Shown: positions 1 through 10,151, numbered from the stretch's first letter. The stretch is 64,000 nucleotides of DNA from Monoplex corrugatus (GCA_030674185.1 JAPXFY010000015.1:25082043-25146042), one strand, 5' to 3'. Notes: generated by a model from the letters alone, not told the origin. Translations and numbers: made by a program.

Positions 1-19
1 ATGAATTTCTGACGAGTCA

Positions 20-255
20 TATTGCCCCAGATTAGGCAGCCACATCTTGATTTTACTGGATGCCTGACTGCTTCTTCCCTTTACGTCTGGCGACTTTGTC
101 TCGCTTTTCACTTAAATTCTGCCATCCCTGCATCATCTTGCCCTCCCCATGCCTTCAGCAACGTCTTACATATGTGCACACACACCTCAGTGAACAGTTG
201 GTGAAATTTGTCTGTTTCTCTAGTGCAAGCTCAATACTCAATTTTATCTAGACAA
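20..255 (+). repeat. Unclassified dispersed repeat V, copy 1
   Basis: This stretch matches 12430-12735 in the same orientation. Shared blocks include the start (CCCAGATTAG), a CACTTCTTCC-like block with TACGTCTGGC, and the end (CAGTTGGTGAAATTTGTC against CAATTGGTGAGATTTGTC). Where this copy has a short GTGCACACACAC, the other has about 85 bp of expanded CA/CG repeat. No coding potential is seen. Class is unknown. Confidence 0.6.
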
Positions 256-299
256 AAGAAAAAGAGCGCAGACAATTGCCTGAGTTTTTTTTCTAGTTA

Positions 300-590
300 T
301 ATTACTTATGGTATTTGCAGCTCAGTGTAAATCACTTTTTAATTTAGATTGCATATTGAAAATCCAGAAGCTGCTGTCTTATAACAATGCTCAACCACTC
401 CATTCTGCTTCTCATACTACTTGTTTACACATCCGTAGACACAGATGTTCTACAGTTGGTCGCTGCTCATTTTCTGTGTCTCGTCTGTACAGATGGAATG
501 AGTTTCCCCAGTCTCTTCGACTGTCACATATGTCTTCCTTGAAATCTAACGTGAAGACACACCTTTTTGTTCAGCAGTGATTTCCCTTCA
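300..590 (+). pseudogene. C-terminal remnant of a CR1/L2-like LINE
   Basis: A 90-codon open frame (308-580) ends in a pattern typical of the C-terminus of CR1/L2/Jockey-type LINE polymerases: STVGRCSFS, then a W-N-xx-P block, then LKSNVKTHLF near the stop. It resembles the end of the LINE at 57735-59458 (STVGQRSFA ... FKSNLKMHLF). Only this tail remains; all reverse transcriptase motifs are missing, so it is a dead 5'-truncated copy. A 14-base C run begins at 600, just past the stop. Confidence 0.65.
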
Positions 591-804
591 ACATGCCACC
601 CCCCCCCCCCCGTCCTCTTTCCCCAACCCTTCCTGTCTTCTCCCTGCCATGCGCGTGTGCTTTGTGCACTTGAGTTTTTGTCATTGTGAGTAAATGTTTT
701 ATGAATGATGACACTGTGCGCTTTGATTTGGTTTGTACATTAAGACTTGTTGCCTTATGCAGTATTTCTGTCATTATTGTTATTATTTACAACGCTAGTT
801 TCAG

Positions 805-975
805 TCAGAAAAAAAGAGAATGAGGGAGAACATAGGACATCCAGGAGTCATGACCTGGATGCTGACCGGCCTCCTTACAGTGTCAGGAGTTAAGGGCCCA
901 AACACTTACTTGTCGGGGGTTTCTTCTCTGAGGACCTCCTGCTGTCCGGCTCTCCCCAGAGTTTCTTGCTACTGA
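805..975 (+). repeat. SINE-type core and tail, same as the REL-LINE 3' UTR
   Basis: The block CATCCAGGAGTCATGACCTG and the following ~130 bp, ending AGAGTTTCTTGCTAC, match in order the 3' end of the LINE at 5085-8826 and of its truncated neighbour at 8827-9424 (both on the minus strand). A short A-rich stretch precedes the core, as in those copies, but no tRNA-like head is visible. It is either a separate SINE fragment using the same tail or a very short 5'-truncated LINE copy. Confidence 0.7.
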
Positions 976-1021
976 GGAAGAACATACCGGTAGTTTAGAA
1001 GTTGATGTTTCTGTGCTGTGC

Positions 1022-1215
1022 TCTGTGTGTGTGTGTGTGTTGCGCGCGTGCGTGCGTATGTGTATGTGTGTGTGTGTGCGTATATGTGTGTGTGTGTATG
1101 CGTGTGTGTATGTCTATCTGTAAGTATGTATGTATTCATGTATGTATGTGTATGTATGTATGTATTTATTATGTATGTGTGTGTATGTGTGTAAGAATGC
1201 ACGTGTGTGCATACT
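1022..1215. repeat. (TG)n/(GTAT)n compound microsatellite
   Basis: Imperfect TG dinucleotides grade into GTAT tetranucleotides. Open frames on both strands here are repeat shadows. Confidence 0.95.
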
Positions 1216-1334
1216 GACATGGTGGCAAGTTTTCAAAAAATTTGAATTCCATGCTTTAGAGATGTTCTCTTATCCCGAGAATGTTCATGTCATGCAATGC
1301 AGTATAACTGCATTCACCATGGCAGACTCAGATG

Positions 1335-1990
1335 ATTAGATGAGTAGCTATCTTCAGGAGGTCTTCATTCCATGATCCACTTAAATGAAAATAATAACTT
1401 TCACAATTCGCTTGCTTTTTCCTGTCAGGAATCTCGGTGCAAACAGACTGGTTGTATCCTTTCCTAATTTTAAGCATACGTTGTATCCTTTCCTAATTTT
1501 AAGCATACGTGTGTTTATACGTGTGTCTGTATACTAGCGTTTTCTCCTTTGAATCCCAACAGCGGTAACAAAGGAGATACAAACATGCTCCAAGTGGCTG
1601 CTTGACGCTCTTGAGGAGTTCAGAAAGTAAAGGCAAGAGCCAGTCAGTTGCAACACATGACCAAGCACTCCAACAATTAATTATCAACTTCGACAAGCCA
1701 CAGGACGAAATCCACGATGGAGTGAATTCTCTTGACGCCGATTGTCTCCTTCGTTTCGCAAACTGTTTTAGGAGGGGTGGGGGATGGTAATCAGAGACCG
1801 CCTACAGAGTGTTTAACATCCTGGAGTTGACGACGTAGTGTCAGATGATCCTTGGCAGACATGTACAAATGTGGACATAGTTATTGTTAGCAGCGTTGTG
1901 AGAGCCGTGGAGTGGAGAGAAATGGAAACTTGGCATTATGAGTCTTTGCAGTCTCTCTGATGCAGTCTCTGTCGTTGACTTTTTTCTTTC
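1335..1990 (+). repeat. Unclassified dispersed repeat Y, copy 1
   Basis: Homologous to 13305-15060 (interrupted there by a LINE) and, inverted, to 21610-22065. Shared blocks: CAGGAGGTCT, a GTTTTCTCCTTTGAA-like block, CTCTTGAGGAGTT, CAATTAAT...ATC, CACGATGGAGTGA, GACGACGTA..GTCAGATGATCC, and GTGGAGAGAAATGGAAAC. A perfect 29-bp tandem duplication lies inside (1451-1479 and 1480-1508) and is absent from the other copies. No coding potential; class unknown. Confidence 0.7.
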
Positions 1991-2052
1991 AGTGTCCTTT
2001 TGAGGAATAATGTACATGTACTACTGTGTGAAATGTAATGCAATATTATGTA

Positions 2053-2081
2053 TACTGTTCAAAAATAGAAACGCATAGTTA
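2053..2081 (+). repeat. 5' terminal inverted repeat of transposon A
   Basis: Begins TACTGTTCAAAAATAG and continues to GCATAGTTA. It pairs with 3542-3570 with one A/T difference over 29 bp. Confidence 0.95.
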
Positions 2082-2369
2082 TAAATATTGAGTTCCGGTC
2101 CAAGTATGAGTGTGTGGATATCCACTAAACTGCCGAAAGTGTTCACCCGATTTCGGCCTCGCGTCCGTCGGTAAATTCCCGTGCTGTTCGTGACGCATGC
2201 GCTTGGAGTGGCTGAAATGCCCAAACAGCAATTTTCGGTTGCACACTCGCCGTGCGTGGATAAAATCTCGTGAAACGTAGTGAACATTGAGTTCACACCA
2301 TGTCCTCCAAATCCCATAAAAGCGAAAAGACTTTCCTCTCCAAATCAGGTCTAAAGTCTGCCCAGAAGA

Positions 2370-3379
2370 ATGGCCCCCCTGAGCCGAGAAGACCGCCAAA
2401 ACGCGTTGGGACGCCTACAAGGAGGCCAGAGCCAGAGCGCCGTTGCCAGGCATTTCCACGTGTCGCAGAGCACCATCAGCAGGCTGTGGGCCAGGTTTCA
2501 CGCCACAGGCTCCATCGCTGACCGGCCACGAGCAGGCAGACCAAGGGCAACAACTGTTCGCCAGGACCGCCACATACGGGTGCGCCACCTGCGGAATCGG
2601 TTCTTGGCGGCCTCCTCTACTGTCCATGAACTCCCCGGGCCCCGCCGAATTTCCGACCAGACAGTGCGGAACCGCCTGCACAACGCTGGCTTGAGGGCAT
2701 GCAGGCCTTACAGAGGAGCTGTCCTCACTCGCCGCCATCGCTGGACCGATTGCAGTGGGGCAACCAGCATCGTCGGTGGACCGTTAGGAATCACTGGAGG
2801 CACGTTTTGTTCAGCGACGAGTCTCACTTCTTACTCCGGCGACATGACAACCGGAGACGGGTGTACCGAAGAGTGAATGAACGCTACGTGCCGAACTGTG
2901 TGGATGAGGCACCTCCACATGGTGGTGGAGGCGTCATGGTATGGGGAGCGATCAGCCTTGCTGGGAGGAGTCGCCTGGTGCACGTCCCAGGGCGCCTGAA
3001 CGCCGTGCGCTACGTGGAGGAGATTCTGCGCCCACACGTCCTTCCTCTTCTGGCCGACCCTGACGCTGTGTTTCAACAGGATAACGCTCGTCCTCACACG
3101 GCACGCGTCACCACCCAGTTCCTCAATGACAACCACGTTCGCGTGCTTCCCTGGCCAGCCGTGTCACCAGACATGAACCCAATCGAACACCTTTGGGATA
3201 ATCTGGACAGGCGCGTGCGCAGTCGAGAGGAAGCGCCGGCGACTCATGCCGAACTGCTGCAGGCGCTACAGGAGGAGTGGGAAGCCATTCCTCAGCAAGA
3301 CATCCAACGTCTGATCCACTCTATGCTGAGGAGGTGCCAGGCACTTGTTGATGCTCAAGGTGGTCATACCCCCTACTGA
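2370..3379 (+). pseudogene. Tc1-like transposase, frameshifted
   Basis: Encodes the cut-and-paste transposase of element A. The first frame starts at ATG 2370 and carries a helix-turn-helix DNA-binding domain (ALGRLQGGQSQSAVARHF, then STISRLWARF) followed by GRPRATT. The second frame, open from 2699, carries the catalytic core: FSDESHF (first Asp), QQDNARPHTA (second Asp) and PDMNPIEHLWD (Glu), with 34 residues between the second Asp and the Glu (DD34E), ending GGHTPY. The frame switches near 2740-2750; the direction fits loss of a single base. Total length (~335 residues) is normal for the family. One damaged gene, not two. Confidence 0.95.
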
Positions 3380-3541
3380 TCCGATCGTCTCTGTGTTCGC
3401 GCCTATGGACTGACCAATTGCTGTCATGACCGAAATGAACTGCACAGCCTTTATGCTCTGTCCATGACAACTTTCAAAATGGAATTCGCATTATTTGATT
3501 TTCTATACCTTTCTCATTTATGACATTAAATTTGCAAGTAT

Positions 3542-3570
3542 TAACTATGCGTTTCTTTTTTTGAACAGTA
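3542..3570 (-). repeat. 3' terminal inverted repeat of transposon A
   Basis: Reverse complement of 2053-2081 with one mismatch; followed by the TA target duplicate at 3571-3572. Confidence 0.95.
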
Positions 3571-3689
3571 TAACTAGTTTGTTAAAAGATAGAAAGGATT
3601 CGACAATTTAAACGACACATTGCCTTAAAATAGCCATATCGACCCAATATTTATTTTGTATGCATAGTTTCTCCTTCTTTTCTTCCCCT

Positions 3690-3990
3690 CCCCCCAACCA
3701 CCGCCACTCCCCGCCGCATGTGGGGATGCTAGGAGCTCTTATAATATACATAGTGCCCCCACCTTCTGCAAATGCTGCGCTAGAACTTTCCTCCATTCTG
3801 TCACTCTCTTTGTTACTGTCTTGCTCCTTTGCTTTCTATCATATCTTCCTATCATTTTCTGCTTTGCTGATCCATTCACCTGTTTGTATTCTGTAAAGCC
3901 CTTAGGATTTATGAATGGGTACATGTGTTAATTGCATTTTTTTGGCTATAAGGAATTGCAATTACAGAAGCAATTTTAGGTAATTTAGGC
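3690..3990 (+). repeat. Dispersed repeat S, copy 1 (probable retroelement 3' UTR)
   Basis: Homologous to 49640-49935 in the same orientation: both have a GTGGGGATGC block, CCCATCTTCTG or its variant, GCTAGAA, CTGTCACTCTCTTTGTT, GCTTTCT.TCAT, TCCATTCAC, GGGTACATGT and TTTTAGGTAATTTA. The layout resembles a LINE 3' UTR but no adjoining coding sequence is visible. Confidence 0.6.
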
Positions 3991-4059
3991 AATTTTTAAA
4001 AACTTATTTCTAGTGCATTTAGTTAAGTTTATATTTGTATTGAGATTGATTTTTTTTAA

Positions 4060-4290
4060 AATACCGTGGTGATAAATTGGACGGAACTGTCAACACCAGG
4101 GGGATATCCTTGGATTGTGTGTGCGAATGCATTGATATTTATACCTAATTTTCTTTCCAGGTGGTGGTTTTTGTTTTTTGTTTGTTTGCTTGTTTGTTTT
4201 TCAATGCAGTATTGTGTACGTTTTGAAATGGTTGTAGTTCTGATAAGATTGTGAAGTCGGTTGGGCTTTAAACAACAACAATAATAACCT
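4060..4290 (+). repeat. Retroelement 3' end with (AAC/AAT)n tail
   Basis: The end of this segment (TATTGTGTACGTTTTGAA ... GTCGGTTGGGCTTTAAAC followed by AAC/AAT repeats) parallels 43600-43690 (TATTATGTACATTTTGAC ... CGGCTGGGCTTAAAC). The shared tail plus short repeat suggests the 3' end of a LINE or its SINE partner. No coding part is seen upstream. Confidence 0.55.
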
Positions 4291-4332
4291 ACTCCCCCCC
4301 CCCCCCCCCCCATCTCTCTCTCTCTCTCTCTC
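4288..4332. repeat. C run and (TC)n tract
   Basis: A run of about 18 C followed by roughly 10 TC units. Confidence 0.9.
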
Positions 4333-4354
4333 TTTTTCTCTGTCCCTTTCACTC

Positions 4355-4585
4355 TTTGAATCTTTCGCTGAAGTACACAGTATCTCAGGGCTTTGTTCTT
4401 GGCCCGCTGCTCTTTTCCGTACATATTAACAATCGTACACTCTGTTTGAAATCTTTTTTTTCCCCAGCTGATAAAACAATCCGTACAAATCAACTTGATG
4501 TCTTGCGAGTCGCTAACGTATTACAAACTGATCTAAACGATCTGACTGAATGGAGAGAACTAAATCACACCTCAAAAGACTAAAC
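4355..4585 (+). pseudogene. Reverse transcriptase fragment of a LINE
   Basis: A short open frame reads VSQGFVLGPLLFSVHIN..., the conserved RT block QGSVLGPLLF, followed by a degraded FADD box (SPADK where F-A-D-D would stand) and LTEWRELNH, the typical helix after the active site. Only about 75 codons survive. The motif order matches CR1/L2/Jockey-type RTs such as the 57.7 kb copy. Confidence 0.75.
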
Positions 4586-4613
4586 AAAAATACCAAACCA
4601 ATTCTTCCAAACT

Positions 4614-4746
4614 CTGTGTCTGTCTGTCTCTGTCTGTCTGTCTGGTTGGCTGTCTGTCTGGCTGGCTGGCTGTCTGTCTGTCTGTCTGTCTCTGTCTTGT
4701 CTCTCTCTCTCTTCTTTTGACAGGCAAATCCCCCCCCCCCCCCCCT
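4614..4746. repeat. (TGTC)n / (TC)n / C-run compound repeat
   Basis: Imperfect CTGT and CTGGCTG tetranucleotides, a TC tract, then a C run at about 4730-4745. Confidence 0.9.
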
Positions 4747-4769
4747 TCCCCGAAAGATGCATCGAAAGA

Positions 4770-5084
4770 TGCATTTGTTGATTTATATTATAATGATTAT
4801 CATCGACACAGGTGTGCGTATAATGCAAAATGAAAGATAATACAATACAGTAAAACTTGGAACTGGTAGTTTGCTCTGCTCCATTACGGCATTACTTTCC
4901 ACCCATCCAAGCTGAAACCTGGAGAAAAATAAACCAGCTTCGATTCTGCGTCAAATGCTGGTGGCTCAGTAAGACAGAAATGATAATAAAGCCACAAAAC
5001 AAACAAACCAACACAAAAAACAACACAAAATACACGCACATAAAATCACATATATATACACACAATTTCGAAATCCTGCTTTGT
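4770..5084. other. Sequence flanking the REL-LINE 3' end; no gene seen
   Basis: AT-rich sequence with an A-rich block (~4985-5045) and a short TATATA run. It ends exactly where homology between the two REL-LINE 3' ends begins, so 5060-5084 is the integration-site flank of the full-length copy. Confidence 0.5.
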
Positions 5085-5256
5085 AGGTAGAAAGAAACTC
5101 TAGGGAGAGCTAGACAACAGAAGGTCTTCAGAGAAGTAACCCCCTTTAGACAAGTGTTTCGGCCCTGAATTCCTTACACTCTCGGGGGGCCGGGCCACAT
5201 CCAGGTCATGACTCCTGGATGCCCTTCTGCTGTTGTCTATTTTTTTTTTTTTTTTC

Positions 5257-5335
5257 CCACGCCGGGGATCGAACCTGGGCGATTCTGCGCTTCAGAACTG
5301 CGGTACGCGGTTTTACCAATGTGCTAACGGGGCAC
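5257..5335 (-). repeat. tRNA-like head inside the REL-LINE 3' UTR
   Basis: On the minus strand, 18 nt past the LINE stop codon, the sequence reads GCCCCGTTAGCACATTGG (A box) and, ~40 nt later, AGGTTCGATCCCC (B box), ending CCCGGCGTGGG before a run of ~17 A. The spacing matches an internal RNA polymerase III promoter and the outer bases can partly pair as an acceptor stem. It is repeated unchanged in the second copy (about 9006-9085). Not a functional tRNA gene: stems are imperfect and it sits in a SINE-like unit. Confidence 0.8.
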
Positions 5336-5353
5336 ACATCATCTGTAGGGAAT

Positions 5354-8300
5354 TTAATCCTTATGAAGTTCACTTTTTTGGTTCCTCCTTGCCCAGATCC
5401 AGCTTGAGCTCCTTTCTGCTGCCTCTGCCATCGCTTTAAGGGCTCTAGTCCTCTTCTTCCCAGAAATGGCGAGTTGTTTCATGAGATCATAAGCGGAGGT
5501 GCCCACAAACCCTCTTGCCCCGACCTCTATGGCGAAGATTTTGACCCGCAGACCTGCTTTCTTCAGGGTGCTGGCAAGACCGGCGTATTTTTCGGTCTTG
5601 TAGATATGTGCTTCTTCCATTCTGCTTTCGTATGGCACAGTGAGTTCTATCAGAATCACTTGTTTCGAGGAGTCAGAGTGGAGAGCGATGTCTGGTCTCA
5701 TGCCTGTCTTGCTGATGACATCTGGGTAATTTCTCCACTCTGGGAGGTCTGCTGTACACTCCCAGTCGACTGCTCCATCCAGAAGACCCTTTGGCAATGT
5801 GCTGGTTGTCATAGCCCTTTCGGGCCAGACCTGTTTCCCTCCTGCTTTGTAGAACGTTGTCATAGCAATTGGTGCGTTTGGGGTCATGGTTTTTTCGCTA
5901 ACCACATCTGTGATCACTTTCAGAACTTGGTTGTGCCTCCATGTATACCTTCCTTGGGCTAGCGCTACTTTGCAAGAGCTTAGGACATGTTCCACTGTTT
6001 GTTTCTTCTGACAGAGCGGACATGCTGGGTCGTCTGCTTTCCCCCATTTCACTAAGTTTGCATTCGAGGGGAGCAGGTCATATACAGATCTGAGGAGGAA
6101 GCTTATCCTTAGAGGAGCCATGTGCCACATATCGTTCCAGCTGAGACTTCTTTGGAGTGCACTGTCCCATGTTGTCCATTGCCCCTGTTGACCTTGCTGG
6201 ACTGCCTTCTGCACTCTTTTGACATCTTCTTCTTCCTTCAACTCCTGTATGATCATGTCTCTTTTTTCCTTCCCTTTGGCTTTGGACCACCACTGCATTT
6301 TTGTTGCTCCCAGTCCCTGTCTGTTGGTTTGCGTGTGTCCAATTATTTCTTTGATGCTGAGGTTTCTCTTGGCATTGTTTACAGCCTCTTGGACTTTCCA
6401 CTTTCTGCCAGTTCTCAGCTTTGGATGAACTGCTCTCACGATATTGTCCTCCGATTCCTCCAGCATGCTCAACAGTCTTGCTTTTCCAACTTTGTATTCC
6501 TCCACTATGGATTTGAGAGGTAGCTTCAGCATTGCTTGACGACAGTAGAATGCAACATCAGTGAGACCAGGTGGGACACCGAGCCATTTTCTTGTGTATT
6601 TGTTGATTTTGGCTTCCATTGCTTCGACTGTGCTGGTGCAAATGTCATAGATTAGCAGTGGCCACAGCAGCTTTGGTATCAGCATGAACTGTAGACACCA
6701 GACTTTGTATTTGCCTGGCAGTCCGCAGTTATCTATTTTCTTCAGGCCTTCTTCTGCTGTTTGCTTGGTTTCACATCCCCTTTGTGTGTCTTTCAGGGAG
6801 TCATCATACCATCTTCCGAGACTTTTTACTGGCTCTTCTGTGACAGTGGGGATGGCTTGGTTGGCTACCATGAATTTGACTGAATCTGCCACTTTTCCTT
6901 TTCGCAGTGAGAGACTTCGGGATTTCTTAGGTTTGAACCTCATTCTTGAAGAGGCCACCAGCTCATCCAGCTGCTTTAAGATTTGGTGTGTCTCTTCCTC
7001 ATCCGTGGACAAGACTGTTGTGTCATCCATGAAAGCTTTCAGAGGAGGCATCTGGTATCCATCTCCCAGATTCACTGGACCTGAACTCTTCATTGCAGCT
7101 TTCAAGATGACTTCCATTGCCAACACGAACAGTATGGGAGAGATTGCACAGCCCATTGCAATGCCCACCTCTAGGTCTATCCAGTCCGTGGTGTATTCTT
7201 TGGTAGAGAACCGCATTGAGAACCCTTGGAAATACTTCCTCAGCATTGTTCGGATGTTTTCTGGGATGTGATACATTTCAAGAGCCAGCTGGATCATATC
7301 GTGTGGAACTGATCCATATGCATTCGCCAGATCAAGCCAAACTACGTCAATGTCTCTCTTCTCTGTTCTTGCTTTTTGGATGGCATCCCAAATCAACGTG
7401 GCATGTTCCAAGCATCCAGGCATTCCTGGTATGCCTCCCTTTTGGACTGACATATCCAGATACTTGTTTTCAGTCAGGTATTTTGTCAATCTTGCTGCCA
7501 TAACAGAGAAGAAGATTTTCCCCTCGACGTTCAGAAGTGATATTGGCCTGAACTGATTGATGCTGCTGGAGTTCTGCTCCTTCGGAATGTACACTCCTTC
7601 AGCTCTCATCCATTGGTCGCTGATCTTCTGGTTCCTCCATGCTGATCGAATCATCTTGTGGAGCCACTCGAGCACTTTTGGGCATTTCTTGTAGAGCAGG
7701 TATGGTATTCCGTTTGGTCCAGGTGCTGACTTGGCTCTGGCTTTCTTTACTACGTTCTTCACTTCATCCAGTGTTGGTGGTTTGTTATTGAATTTTCCTT
7801 CTGGCGCTGCAGGCCCAACCAGATTTTGGATTTCAAGTGGTGCCTCGCGCTGAGAATCGGAATATGTTTCCCTGAGATGCTGCTCTAGGGTTTCCTTGCC
7901 CACTGTGAGAGTCCCTGATTTGGGTTGTTCAAACAGCTTTCTTGAAAAGTCAAAAGGATCTTTGAAGAAACGATCTTGAGTCTTCTTCTTTTTGCTCTTT
8001 CTTCGCCTTGCTGATTCCACTTTGCTGAGAGCATTGTGTTTGGCCTTCAGAGTTCCAGGAGCCCTTGCTTCTCGAATTCTGAGGCAGTTTTTATTCGCTT
8101 TTTAAGCTTCCTTTTCTCCCTCCGGATGCTCTCCATCTGTTGCTGTCTTCTGGATTTCTGGGGAGGCGTTTTTGTCTTTGGCTGCTTCACTCCATAAGTG
8201 TCCCTGCAGATAGAGTATATGATGTCTCCGTATGTGTCAAGTTTGTGTTCCAGCGTACTGTTCCCTATTAGCGCATTCAGCTTAAGGACAAGTTCCTCAT

Positions 8301-8592
8301 CTAATTTCTCCCATTGTTCTTTTGCACCGGCAGGCGGCAAATTGAGTTTTCCACGTTTGGCGTTAAGAGCTTGTGCAAAATCCGCATCAGAACCGTCAGC
8401 GTGGATGTCCTTGGCACTATGGTTTAATTCCTGGCCTTGGTCATCCAACGTCTCACCTGCTATCGCAGTGCGCTGCTGCTGGTTCGTATGTGTCTTCAAA
8501 CAGCCCATTTTTGTCCTGTGGATCTTCATGCCGCGTTTGGTGGTGAATCTCCTTCCACACGCACACGGAAATTCCAACTGGTCATTAATCAT
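5354..8592 (-). pseudogene. Zinc finger-RT-restriction-like endonuclease polyprotein, one frameshift
   Basis: The N-terminal part starts at ATG 8592 with an in-frame stop upstream; residues 10-31 form a C-X-C-X12-H-X5-C zinc finger, and the part ends in a basic region (REKRKLKKRIK). This frame stops at 8047. The second frame is already open upstream of 8047 (the GTG at 8020 is not a true start), so the two parts were once a single ORF of ~1070 residues, broken by a net one-base loss near 8050. Numbered from the codon at 8020: SAPGPNGIPY at 98, FRPISLL at 157, WLDLANAYGSVPH at 228, GIAMGCAISP at 286, catalytic FMDD at 330, LGRWYDD at 401, CCHC knuckle C667/C670/H678/C683, and a PD-(D/E)XK-like endonuclease with RPD at 775-777 and IELTVPYE at 791-798. 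It would make and integrate cDNA by target-primed reverse transcription. Apart from the frameshift the 888-residue part is uninterrupted. Confidence 0.92.
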
Positions 8593-8826
8593 GGTCCGTT
8601 GTGCGTTTCCAGTCGTGATGGAGTCAGTGCCGATGGATTCATCATTCTCTCCCCCTTTCGGTGAATCCTGGGAGCATCTTTCATTTAAAGAACTCGTGGC
8701 ATGTTATCAAAGGCAAGGTGGGAAGCCAACCCACAAAGCCCGCAGATCTAGTCTTTCCCAGTGTCCTTCGGTCTTTCCCGAATGTCCTCCGAACTATTCC
8801 CGGAAGTCAATGGATTGACCATGTGC

Positions 8827-9424
8827 AGGTAGAAAGAAACTCTAGGGAGAGCTAGACAACAGAAGGTCTTCAGAGAAGTAACCCCCTTTAGACAAGTGTT
8901 TCGGCCCCTGAATTCCTTACACTCTCGGGGGGCCGGGCCACATCCAGGTCATGACTCCTGGATGCCCTTCTGCTGTTGTCTATTTTTTTTTTTTTTTTTT
9001 TTTTTTCCCACGCCGGGGATCGAACCTGGGCGATTCTGCGCTTCAGAACTGCGGTACGCGGTTTTACCAATGTGCTAACGGGGCACACATCATCTGTAGG
9101 GAATTTAATCCTTATGAAGTTCACTTTTTTGGTTCCTCCTTGCCCAGATCCAGCTTGAGCTCCTTTCTGCTGCCTCTGCCATCGCTTTAAGGGCTCTAGT
9201 CCTCTTCTTCCCAGAAATGGCGAGTTGTTTCATGAGATCATAAGCGGAGGTGCCCACAAACCCTCTTGCCCCGACCTCTATGGCGAAGATTTTGACCCGC
9301 AGACCTGCTTTCTTCAGGGTGCTGGCAAGACCGGCGTATTTTTCGGTCTTGTAGATATGTGCTTCTTCCATTCTGCTTTCGTATGGCACAGTGAGTTCTA
9401 TCAGAATCACTTGTTTCGAGGAGT
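8827..9424 (-). mobile_element. 5'-truncated second copy of the REL LINE
   Basis: Nearly identical to 5085-5673, differing mainly by a longer poly-A/T linker (about 26 against 18 bases) and one extra base. It keeps the last ~100 codons (9105-9410, including IELTVPYE and the C-terminus LHKD) and the whole 3' UTR, then stops abruptly at 9424. Its 3' end abuts the 5' end of the full-length copy with no spacer, giving a head-to-tail pair. 5' truncation is the usual result of incomplete target-primed reverse transcription. Confidence 0.92.
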
Positions 9425-9939
9425 ATTTTACTTTCTGGTAAAGAAAGAATTAGCAGGTGACTTGCCTTTTCGAGTGAGACAAAAAACCCTGATTCTTGAA
9501 ACTAAGTTTTAAACTAAAGACATGACAAAAAGAAATTGGTATATGTTTAGAAATAGTTAACGCTGGTTTGATTCATATTTCTAAACACACGCAGAAAGGC
9601 TGCTGTGAAGCAGTTATTTTGCTTGCACATTTTGCTCAGTATCAGGTTGTGATGTTTATGCCAAGACGAACATTCATATTTTGTTATAACATTCAGTAAA
9701 ATATGTACAATTTGGCACAGGTCATTGTAATCACGGGGAAACACGTGAACCTGCGGAGGAAAAAAAAGCTATTTTGAAAAAAGACTAAATATCTCTTTTG
9801 TAACCAAGGTTATTAACATATTTTATAAATTGCAAATTTATGAGAAGATGAACAGTATTTCCTCCTTCATTTCTCTCTCTCTCTCTATCTGCCATCTGCT
9901 AACATGTGAGTTCGTTATCTGCTAAAACTGGCAGGAGAA

Positions 9940-9942
<3 letters not shown>
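9425..9942. other. AT-rich sequence, no gene seen
   Basis: No motif, tRNA-like box or plausible coding stretch. It is the upstream flank of the truncated LINE. Confidence 0.5.
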
Positions 9943-10009
<67 letters not shown>

Positions 10010-10073
10010 GTACGTTCTATTTTGATTTTTCTATGGCCATCAATAAATGAAAATAAAACACACACACATACAC

Positions 10074-10151
<78 letters not shown>
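9943..10151. repeat. (GA)n and (CA)n microsatellites
   Basis: About 60 bp of uninterrupted GA (9943-10004), a ~55-bp spacer, then about 90 bp of CA with two single-base slips. Confidence 0.97.

Larger units (their letters stand above)
2053..3570 (+). mobile_element. Tc1/mariner-type DNA transposon A (DD34E), frameshifted
   Basis: A 1518-bp element bounded by 29-bp terminal inverted repeats that differ at one base and flanked on both sides by TA (2051-2052 and 3571-3572), the Tc1/mariner target duplication. It carries a single transposase gene in plus orientation with a one-base frame break. The near-identity of the two ends argues for fairly recent insertion. The broken frame means this copy is non-autonomous, though the ends look usable in trans. 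Confidence 0.95.
5085..8826 (-). mobile_element. Nearly full-length REL-endonuclease LINE (R2-like superfamily)
   Basis: A ~3.74-kb non-LTR retrotransposon on the minus strand. The 3' boundary (5085) is set by comparison with a second copy; the 5' boundary is taken as the point where that second copy's 3' end abuts (8826/8827). It has a ~230-nt 5' UTR, one coding region split by a frameshift, and a ~270-nt 3' UTR made of a tRNA-like head, a poly-A linker and a SINE-type core and tail. Gene order (zinc finger, RT, CCHC, restriction-like endonuclease) places it with the R2/R4/NeSL/Hero-type LINEs; the exact clade cannot be settled by eye. Confidence 0.9.

Noticed and set aside
2021..2521. Other frames over transposon A as separate genes
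   Set aside because: They overlap the transposase in wrong frames and contain no motif.
5257..5335. Functional tRNA gene
   Set aside because: The boxes are good but the stems are imperfect, and the sequence is duplicated as part of a LINE 3' UTR.
5474..8818. Plus-strand frames opposite the REL LINE (162, 195 and 206 codons)
   Set aside because: They are antisense shadows of the minus-strand polymerase gene.
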